Source: Prevotella sp.
GTDB lineage: Bacteria; Bacteroidota; Bacteroidia; Bacteroidales; Bacteroidaceae
DNA length: 37,226 nt
Direction: 5' to 3'
Assembly (NCBI GenBank): GCA_022511075.1
Contig: JAFLSE010000032.1
Location: 1-37,226 of the forward strand
The notes below the pieces were generated by a model that had not been told where the DNA came from, did no database searches, and was given only the letters and a program-made list of their open reading frames with translations. Positions 31,701 to 37,226 of the stretch are shown piece by piece (the first letter of the stretch is position 1; every line of letters begins with the position of its first letter). Made by a program: the position numbers and the translations under genes.

Positions 31701-32423
31701 TCACGGAGAGAGAGATTTATTCATTTCCCGTGGCGGTATGTGGATTGGATAGAAATTGTCCGCCCATTCTTTTTCCACGGAAAGTGTTATGCTGAAATTC
31801 TTGTTGAAGTTGTATTTCACGGCAGCACCAATCCTGTCGCCGAGTGCGTTCATGTCATAGAGTGAATAGGGTATGTAGTTGTTGCTCACGAGCGATTTTT
31901 GCCCGTAGATGTATGCCTCCCAGTGCTCGTCAAATCTATATCCGAGCACTGCCGACAGCCCTGCATCACGGTATGTGTCGTGCCCCCAATAGGTGTTGTT
32001 GAAATATCCTCCTGCTGCAAATGACAGTTTATCGGTAATCGGCATGGCATACATCGCCGATATGTTCTGTGAGAAACCTGCCCCGTGGCGTGCGTGCTTG
32101 CCGAATTGCGCAAACACCGATGCACCTAAGTTCATGTTCAGCCCCTTGTGCAGTTCCCAGTTGCCCCAACCGATGCCGGGGTACATTGGGTACATGCCGT
32201 ACCACCGCCATCCCATAGGCGGCACTTGCCCCAAGGCGTTCAGCCTCGGCAATGCCATGGAGTCAATGGGCATAGCCGCCTCCTGCATCATCGTTTCTTT
32301 CGACATACCCTCAGGCATATCCGCCTGCGGAACGGCATATTGTTGCACGTTCTCCTGCGCCTGCGCCGCTATTACACTGCATACGCATGCCGCAAATGCC
32401 AAAATATAATTTCTCCATTTCAT
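31701..32423 (-). CDS. Predicted outer-membrane beta-barrel protein
   Basis: A 240-residue exported protein with a signal peptide (IAAQAQ cleavage region near residue 23). Residues 25-95 are a low-structure Met/Pro-rich stretch (MPEGMSKETMMQEAAMPIDSM, WYGMYPMYPGIGWGNW). From about 95 onward, alternating aromatic strands (LGASVFAQFG, LSFAAGGYFNNTYWG, GLSAVLGYRF, WEAYIYGQKSL, RIGAAVKYNFN, FSITLSVEKEW) suggest a small beta barrel of 8 or so strands. It does not end in the usual aromatic residue; a short tail IHIPPREMNKSLSP follows the last strand. No specific family or function is recognised. Transcription appears independent of the SIMPL gene, 103 bp upstream. Confidence 0.7.
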   Translation of the reverse strand: MKWRNYILAFAACVCSVIAAQAQENVQQYAVPQADMPEGMSKETMMQEAAMPIDSMALPRLNALGQVPPMGWRWYGMYPMYPGIGWGNWELHKGLNMNLGASVFAQFGKHARHGAGFSQNISAMYAMPITDKLSFAAGGYFNNTYWGHDTYRDAGLSAVLGYRFDEHWEAYIYGQKSLVSNNYIPYSLYDMNALGDRIGAAVKYNFNKNFSITLSVEKEWADNFYPIHIPPREMNKSLSP

Positions 32424-32427
32424 ACCG

Positions 32428-32458
32428 CAAAGTTACGAAAAATAATTAACTCCGCAAC
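32428..32458 (-). promoter_or_regulatory. Promoter almost abutting the start of the barrel protein gene
   Basis: On the minus strand TAACTTTG (32435-32428) ends only 4 bp before the ATG (32423), with GTTG (32458-32455) 19 bp upstream as an imperfect -33. Transcription would start at or next to the ATG, giving a leaderless mRNA if this promoter is used. Confidence 0.45.
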
Positions 32459-32526
32459 ACGAAGCATCGCGAAAATAAAGTTTTTTACTCCTTAATTTAT
32501 ATTTTTAACAATATAATGTAACGTCA

Positions 32527-33225
32527 TCAATCTTTCAGCGAATAAGTGACGGTGGTGACAACCCTTACTTTCTTGATATATGGAGTGTTGGCATCGCGGT
32601 CGGAGATTGAGAACTGCCCTTGGTCGGCAGTCATAATCTTGTTGATTTTGCTGTTGCTGTTTTCTGCAAATTTCTCTGCCGTGGTCTGTGCGTTTTTTAT
32701 TGCCTCCTGCATCATTTCGGGCTTCATTTGCTGGAAGGAAACGTATTCGTATTCCACCCTGCCTTCATATCCGCCGTCAACCACGGCAACGCCTTGTTTC
32801 AGCAACTCGCCCTGCCGCGCTATTATGCTGCGTATCAGTTTCACGTTGCGCGATGTTACCGTTATCGTTGACGTTATGTTGTAACGGAACGTGTGTATCT
32901 GCTGGTTGTATTGGTTGGCGTTCATATCTATCACGGTAGGGGCGTTTACCGTAATCTCCTCTTCCTTCACTCCGTTTTTCACGAGAAAATCCTTTATCTT
33001 TCCCGTCGTAATGTTAATGTTGCTGTAAAGCGCTGACAGGTCATTGCCCAATTCCTTTGTCAGTATGGGCCACGTCACCTTGTCTGCCTCCACCTCTTTC
33101 TCTGCCAGTCCCTTCACCGTCACGCAGCGGTCTTTCTCCGCAAAGTCGTCGATTCCCCATTTGATGCATAGGCCGAGAACAACCATTCCCAATGCCAATA
33201 TGCCTGCTTCCCAAATTCTTCTCAT
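32527..33225 (-). CDS. SIMPL domain protein (DUF541), membrane-anchored
   Basis: A 232-residue protein with one N-terminal hydrophobic anchor (residues 7-25, no clear cleavage site), so the rest faces the periplasm. The SIMPL/DUF541 domain is recognised from VTVKGLAEKEVEADKVTWPI, then LVKNGVKEEEITVNAP, TSTITVTSRNV and the closing VRVVTTVTYSL. The family (BP26, SIMPL) forms oligomeric rings or sheets in the periplasm or outer membrane of various bacteria; function in Bacteroidota is unknown. It has its own promoter about 100 nt upstream. Confidence 0.87.
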   Translation of the reverse strand: MRRIWEAGILALGMVVLGLCIKWGIDDFAEKDRCVTVKGLAEKEVEADKVTWPILTKELGNDLSALYSNINITTGKIKDFLVKNGVKEEEITVNAPTVIDMNANQYNQQIHTFRYNITSTITVTSRNVKLIRSIIARQGELLKQGVAVVDGGYEGRVEYEYVSFQQMKPEMMQEAIKNAQTTAEKFAENSNSKINKIMTADQGQFSISDRDANTPYIKKVRVVTTVTYSLKD

Positions 33226-33334
33226 ACCGTTAAACGTTTTTAAGGTTTTGATTTTTTATATAAACTTTTATATATAATTATTTTTTAACATTCTACTAAT
33301 TTATGATAAGTTTAGTCTTTTTTTGTACATTGAA

Positions 33335-33365
33335 CAAAGGTATGAAAAATAATGGAAAAGTCAAA
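33335..33365 (-). promoter_or_regulatory. Promoter of the SIMPL gene
   Basis: On the minus strand TTTG (33365-33362), 19 bp, TACCTTTG (33342-33335). The start near 33328 leaves a roughly 100-nt AT-rich leader. The 322-bp gap 33226-33547 holds this and the divergent kinase promoter; I see nothing else in it. Confidence 0.75.
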
Positions 33366-33480
33366 CTTTTCAAGCAAAAAATAATGGTAATTACGTACAA
33401 TTTGACCAAATTTATCAATTAATAATGGTTTTTCATATTTGCAACATAACAATGAAAGTTGAAATATATTAGCCCAAATG

Positions 33481-33512
33481 TTTGGTGTTATGAAAGATTT
33501 TGGTTAATTTTG
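33481..33512 (+). promoter_or_regulatory. Promoter of the TPR sensor kinase
   Basis: TTTG (33481-33484), 20 bp, TAATTTTG (33505-33512). The start near 33519 is 29 nt before the ATG at 33548. Confidence 0.78.
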
Positions 33513-33547
33513 CAGCACAATTTAAATAAAATTAAAGGATAATAATT

Positions 33548-35395
33548 ATGGATTTGCAAATATGTGCTACTATATATAAGCGCAGTTCAATCATGTGGAA
33601 TCGTTCTCTGTTGCTTGTCTTTTTCATTTTTGGTGTAATTTCCACGCACGCTCAATCATATGAAAAGGAAAAGGAAACTTTGCAAGCCGAGATGTATAAA
33701 TATTTCAGCACTACGGAACAAAAGAAATTTATGGAGGTTACAGAATTGCTGAAAGAAAAAAGTTTGGCTGCTGGCGATGAACAAACGTTTTATAGGGCGT
33801 GGGGAAATCAGGCCATCTATCTGTCTTTGCGTGAGCAACGTACGAAGGCAAAGGAAGTGGTTGGCGATATGAAGCAGTATGCCAATGAACATAAGAGCCA
33901 TTTTGGCGAATATACAGCTATGCACGTACAGGGTAGCGTATATCTTCGTATGCATGACTATGCCAATGCAGAAAACAGTTTCAAGGAAGCTGTAGATTTG
34001 CTGCATACCCATTTCCCTAACGAGAGTGCTGCTGCTGATTATCTGGAATTGGTGACGATTGCCAACCGTCGGGGAAATTCAGCATTAGGAAAAGAATATG
34101 GTGAGAAGGTGTTGAAAGAGCCGAATCTGCAACCGCAGCACAAAATAAGGGCATTCTCAATGCTCTGCCAGTATGCTTATACGGAAGGAGACGAAAAACG
34201 TTTCAATGAACTATATAACGAATGGAAGGAACTCCTGCAAAAAACTTCAGGCGGATCGTTGGAAGCAACAGTTGAGACAGAATATCTTATAATAAACAAA
34301 CGATATGAAGAGGCGTTGAAAACTTGTGAAAATGTTCCTCTTAAAAACCGCGGTAGCCTTCGTGCACATATATATCATTTGATGGGTGATGATGTCAATG
34401 CCTATAAATGTCTGAAACGTTGGGTTTCCGTGAAGGATTCTATCAACAAGGCGGATCAGGCTAATGTCTTTTCAGATTATATAATACAAGCGCAGAACGA
34501 AAGGCTGGAAAACGAGCGACTTCGTCTGGAAGGTGAAAATAAGACTTTGCGTGCCAGAATATATATCATCTTGGTGATAGCCGTCATAATAATTGCTGCT
34601 ATATTGATTTATAAGCGACAAAAGACGGTGAAGATACTGCGCGAGGACAACAAACATCTTGATGATGCGCGCCAGAAGGCAGAACAGGCACAGAACGAAG
34701 TCCAGAAGGCACTGGACCTGAAACGTGAGTTCCTTTATAATATCTCGCAAGAGTTGCGCACACCACTGAATCCTATTACGGGTATGTCGGATTTATTGAC
34801 TGACGATGAATATCACTTCCAGGCTGAAGAGCGTGTGGCAATGAATCAGCATATAAAAGACAATACTAAACTGTTGACAAAAATGGTTGACAATATGATT
34901 GAGTTGTCATTCTATGAGAGTAAGGTTTCGTTGCCGATGGACACACCGATTTCGCCAAATATTATATGCCGACACATGGTTGATACCTTGAAAAACGATT
35001 GTCCAGATGGCTTGGAAATGAATTTTGAGTCAACCGTTCCGGGACCGGTGATGATCAAAACCAACGTTGACTGCATAGAGAAGGTTATCAGGCATTTGGT
35101 CAACAATGCCTTTGAACATACAACAGCAGGGCATATCACTGTACGCTGCAGTCTCAAGGAAAACCGTGTTTGCATAGCGGTGGAAGACACTGGCACGGGA
35201 GTGGCTCCAGAATTGGCAGACAGCATCTTAAATGCGTCTGTACAGAAAGACAGTCAGTTTAAGACAACTGGTATGGGATTGAGCATCTGTCAGGCTATAC
35301 TAAAGTTGCTGAATGGACGCATTTATTTAGATAAGGAATATAAGGCTGGCGCTCGTTTTGTTTTCGAATTGGAAGCAATTCGACAGGAAAGTTAG
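33548..35395 (+). CDS. TPR-containing membrane sensor with degenerate histidine kinase core
   Basis: A 615-residue protein (600 if the ATG at 33593 is used, which gives a better signal peptide, MWNRSLLLVFFIFGVISTHAQ). A periplasmic region of TPR-like helix pairs runs to about residue 325 (for example TAMHVQGSVYLRMHDYANAENSFKEA). A membrane helix (about 336-354) leads to a coiled coil. The kinase core reads FLYNISQELRTPLNPI: the normal HELRTP histidine is Gln401, encoded by CAA at 34748-34750. The HATPase domain keeps N-box VIRHLVNNAFEHT, G1 DTGTG and G2 GMGLSICQAI, so ATP may still bind. Autophosphorylation at the usual site is impossible. No response regulator is adjacent. It may signal as a pseudokinase partner or phosphatase (inference). 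Confidence 0.87.
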   Translation: MDLQICATIYKRSSIMWNRSLLLVFFIFGVISTHAQSYEKEKETLQAEMYKYFSTTEQKKFMEVTELLKEKSLAAGDEQTFYRAWGNQAIYLSLREQRTKAKEVVGDMKQYANEHKSHFGEYTAMHVQGSVYLRMHDYANAENSFKEAVDLLHTHFPNESAAADYLELVTIANRRGNSALGKEYGEKVLKEPNLQPQHKIRAFSMLCQYAYTEGDEKRFNELYNEWKELLQKTSGGSLEATVETEYLIINKRYEEALKTCENVPLKNRGSLRAHIYHLMGDDVNAYKCLKRWVSVKDSINKADQANVFSDYIIQAQNERLENERLRLEGENKTLRARIYIILVIAVIIIAAILIYKRQKTVKILREDNKHLDDARQKAEQAQNEVQKALDLKREFLYNISQELRTPLNPITGMSDLLTDDEYHFQAEERVAMNQHIKDNTKLLTKMVDNMIELSFYESKVSLPMDTPISPNIICRHMVDTLKNDCPDGLEMNFESTVPGPVMIKTNVDCIEKVIRHLVNNAFEHTTAGHITVRCSLKENRVCIAVEDTGTGVAPELADSILNASVQKDSQFKTTGMGLSICQAILKLLNGRIYLDKEYKAGARFVFELEAIRQES

Positions 35396-35493
35396 TGCTG
35401 AAATACGCCTACTTTTGTATCACGTACAGATACTCCTTGAATCTTGATAGTAAAAAAACGTGCCGGGAATCATAATAATTCAAAAAAAAGTAG

Positions 35494-35501
35494 TAACTTT
35501 G
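35494..35501 (+). promoter_or_regulatory. -7 element of the nuo operon promoter
   Basis: TAACTTTG followed by GCAGCG. A clear -33 TTTG is not seen 19-21 bp upstream. The start would be near 35508, 37 nt before the nuoA ATG. Confidence 0.5.
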
Positions 35502-35544
35502 CAGCGCATTTGCAAAAATTAAATAATTATAATTATAAAATTTT

Positions 35545-35895
35545 ATGGATTTTATTTTGTTTATCACCGTTATTTTGACGGCTGCCGTATTGGTTGTGGG
35601 AGCGTATGTCGTTGCCAAACTGATAGGTCCTCGCACGTACAATCCGGTGAAGGGACAGCCTTTTGAGTGTGGTATTCCCACCCGTGGCAGCGCATGGCTG
35701 CCCATGAGCGTGGGCTACTATCTCTTTGCTATCCTTTTCCTGATGTTCGACATCGAGACAGTGTTCCTCTATCCATGGGCAGTGGTGGTGAAGGATTTCG
35801 GGGCTATGGCGCTTTGTAGCATCGGATTCTTCCTATTGGTATTAGTATTTGGACTTGCCTACGCATGGCGGAAAGGAGCGTTGGAATGGAAGTAA
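35545..35895 (+). CDS. nuoA: NADH-quinone oxidoreductase subunit A
   Basis: A 116-residue inner-membrane subunit with three predicted helices (about 2-25, 59-80, 86-108). The family signature is present: GPRTYNPVKGQPFECGIPTRG and FLMFDIETVFLYPWAV. The Cys in ECG lies on the quinone-site loop. It belongs to the membrane arm of complex I (NDH-1), which couples quinone reduction to ion transport. The gene opens a nuoA-nuoB-nuoCD series and overlaps nuoB by 10 bp. Confidence 0.96.
   Translation: MDFILFITVILTAAVLVVGAYVVAKLIGPRTYNPVKGQPFECGIPTRGSAWLPMSVGYYLFAILFLMFDIETVFLYPWAVVVKDFGAMALCSIGFFLLVLVFGLAYAWRKGALEWK
35872..35878 (+). promoter_or_regulatory. Shine-Dalgarno that fixes the nuoB start
   Basis: AAAGGAG lies 7 nt before the ATG at 35886 and after the in-frame ATG at 35865, so the internal start is preferred. 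It sits within the nuoA coding sequence. Confidence 0.65.
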
Positions 35896-36545
35896 AGAAA
35901 CCTGTTATCAAGAGTATTCCATACGCTGAGTTCAAGGATAACTCGACATTAGAGAAGATTGTTGAGGAGTTGCACGAGGGCGGCGTGAACGTGGTTTGCG
36001 GAAGCCTTGACCAGCTCATAAACTGGGGACGCAGCAACTCGCTTTGGTCGCTCACGTTTGCCACAAGCTGCTGTGGTATTGAGTTCATGGCAGTGGGCTG
36101 TGCACGCTATGACTTTGCGCGCTTTGGTTTCGAGGTTACGAGAAACTCACCACGTCAGGCAGACCTCATAATGTGTGCCGGTACTATCACTCACAAGATG
36201 GCACCCGTGATGAAGCGACTCTATGATGAAATGGCAGAACCAAAGTATGTCATTGCCGTGGGCGGCTGTGCTATTAGTGGCGGTCCGTTTAAGTCGAGCT
36301 ACCACGTGGTGAACGGCATCGAGGAGATTGTGCCCGTGGACGTGTTCATTCCGGGTTGTCCTCCACGCCCAGAGGCTATAATGTATGGCATGATGCAACT
36401 CCAGCGCAAGGTGAAGGTTGAAAAGTTCCTCGGAGGACGCAACCACAAGATGAATGCCGAGGAGCGCCGTGCCGCCATGGAGCCAATCGTGGTGACCAAA
36501 GTTCCGGAGGACTTCAATCCGCAGGAAGGACTGAAGGAGGAGTAA
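35886..36545 (+). CDS. nuoB: NADH-quinone oxidoreductase subunit B
   Basis: About 219 residues from the ATG at 35886 (an in-frame ATG at 35865 would add 7). NuoB carries the N2 [4Fe-4S] cluster that passes electrons to quinone. The ligand cysteines are visible: the adjacent pair in ATSCCGIEFM, one in VGGCAISGG, and one in IPGCPPRPEA. The substrate-site motif GCARYDFARFGFE is intact. The C-terminal tail after residue 180 is longer than in some homologues and charged. It is followed 27 bp later by nuoCD. Confidence 0.96.
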   Translation: MEVKKPVIKSIPYAEFKDNSTLEKIVEELHEGGVNVVCGSLDQLINWGRSNSLWSLTFATSCCGIEFMAVGCARYDFARFGFEVTRNSPRQADLIMCAGTITHKMAPVMKRLYDEMAEPKYVIAVGGCAISGGPFKSSYHVVNGIEEIVPVDVFIPGCPPRPEAIMYGMMQLQRKVKVEKFLGGRNHKMNAEERRAAMEPIVVTKVPEDFNPQEGLKEE

Positions 36546-36572
36546 CAACGTAATAACAAAGGCAAAGTAACA

Positions 36573-37226
36573 ATGAAATTAGAGAATATAATACTTACCA
36601 GCGCCAACTTCGAAAAGGAAATGGAGAAGTTGTGCAAGGCAAAGCATTTCGACTACCTTGTCACCATCGTAGGCGAGGACTTCGGCGAGGAAGGCTTGGG
36701 CTGTGTCTACATTCTTGAGAACACTGCCACCAACGAGCGCACCTCGGTGAAGATGATTGCCGACACCATCGACGGGGAATATGTTATTCCCACGGTGTGC
36801 AAGCTGTGGAAGGATGCCGACCTGCTGGAGCGCGAAGTGTTCGACTTCCTCGGCATAAAGTTCTTAGGACACCCCGATATGCGCCGCCTTTATCTGCGCA
36901 GCGACTTCGTGGGCTATCCACTGCGCAAGGACTTCAAGGCGCAGGAGGGCTACTCGCTCGACGACGAGCCGCAGGACGACTACACAAACGAGTACTACAT
37001 TGACATGGAAGGCAAACTGGCTGTGAAGAAGCACCGCCTGTTTGGCGATGATGACTTTGTGGTGAACATCGGTCCGCAGCACCCGTCTACACACGGTGTG
37101 CTCCGCTTGCAGACAATACTCGACGGCGAGACAGTGAAGAAGATTTATCCGCACTTCGGCTATATCCACCGCGGAATAGAGAAGATGTGCGAAAGCTACA
37201 CATATCCGCAGACACTGGCTCTGACC
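36573..37226 (+). CDS. nuoCD: NADH-quinone oxidoreductase subunit C/D fusion, 5' part
   Basis: The start of a fused NuoC-NuoD gene, cut by the window end after exactly 218 codons. Residues 1-130 are NuoC-like ([40 protein letters not shown]). A short linker with [17 protein letters not shown] leads into NuoD ([24 protein letters not shown], then [13 protein letters not shown]), where the HPSTHG histidine lies by the quinone site. C/D fusion is known from Escherichia coli and is usual in Bacteroidota. The subunit joins the NuoB cluster to the quinone cavity. The start ATG is preceded by AAAGTAAC without a good Shine-Dalgarno. Confidence 0.95.
   Translation, partial: MKLENIILTSANFEKEMEKLCKAKHFDYLVTIVGEDFGEEGLGCVYILENTATNERTSVKMIADTIDGEYVIPTVCKLWKDADLLEREVFDFLGIKFLGHPDMRRLYLRSDFVGYPLRKDFKAQEGYSLDDEPQDDYTNEYYIDMEGKLAVKKHRLFGDDDFVVNIGPQHPSTHGVLRLQTILDGETVKKIYPHFGYIHRGIEKMCESYTYPQTLALT

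Overview
The window looks like chromosomal DNA from a Bacteroidota species, most likely Prevotella or a close relative in the Prevotellaceae. The reasons are: promoters of the Bacteroidota type (TTTG, 19-20 bp, TAnnTTTG) before many genes; a fused NuoCD subunit; families I know mainly from Bacteroidales (DUF4494, DUF5053, SIMPL and RsiV-like lipoproteins); a C-terminal sorting-like tail ending in a GKKVIIK-type motif; and almost no Shine-Dalgarno sequences. All identifications come from reading sequence and recalled family motifs; no database was searched.

Layout. 1-3154: two tandem acyl-CoA ligase paralogues (the first cut by the window edge) and a secreted alpha/beta hydrolase. 3202-4095: an AT-rich orphan Wza-like export lipoprotein with its own promoter and a perfect terminator hairpin. 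4125-12260: glmS, a divergent purF-like gene, carA and carB, that is, four genes in a row for glutamine amide-nitrogen transfer. 12346-18509: a soluble receiver-histidine kinase, fabD, an intracellular GH13 amylase-family enzyme, a membrane-anchored protein that reads as a pseudokinase, a DUF4494 protein and a YggS-type PLP protein. A 50-bp perfect palindrome then separates these from a minus-strand pair: a small secreted protein and a PL1 pectate lyase. 21698-23017: tilS, followed by about 830 bp without a convincing gene, full of nested inverted repeats and a minus-strand promoter with an rRNA-leader-like boxA.

23847-27382 is the most interesting part. A flavodoxin/ferredoxin fusion protein precedes a promoter-driven cluster of a 70-residue peptide with three 18-residue repeats (six cysteines in ACGxACG blocks), a radical SAM/SPASM enzyme, a zinc-free medium-chain oxidoreductase translationally coupled to it, and an HxlR regulator, closed by a terminator. 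This is a candidate RiPP (ribosomally made, post-translationally modified peptide) system of the ACGX-repeat type.

27457-30249 is minus strand: a DUF5053 pair, then lipoprotein-rsmG-MBL hydrolase. 30319-31004: a HAD phosphatase on a promoter back-to-back with the lipoprotein's. 31102-31494: three tRNA-Arg genes, one (TCT) facing two tandem identical copies (ACG) across a shared bidirectional terminator. 31701-33225 (minus): an outer-membrane protein with a possibly leaderless promoter and a SIMPL protein. 33548-35395: a TPR sensor kinase whose phospho-acceptor histidine is a glutamine. 35545-end: nuoA, nuoB and the start of nuoCD, the beginning of a respiratory complex I operon.
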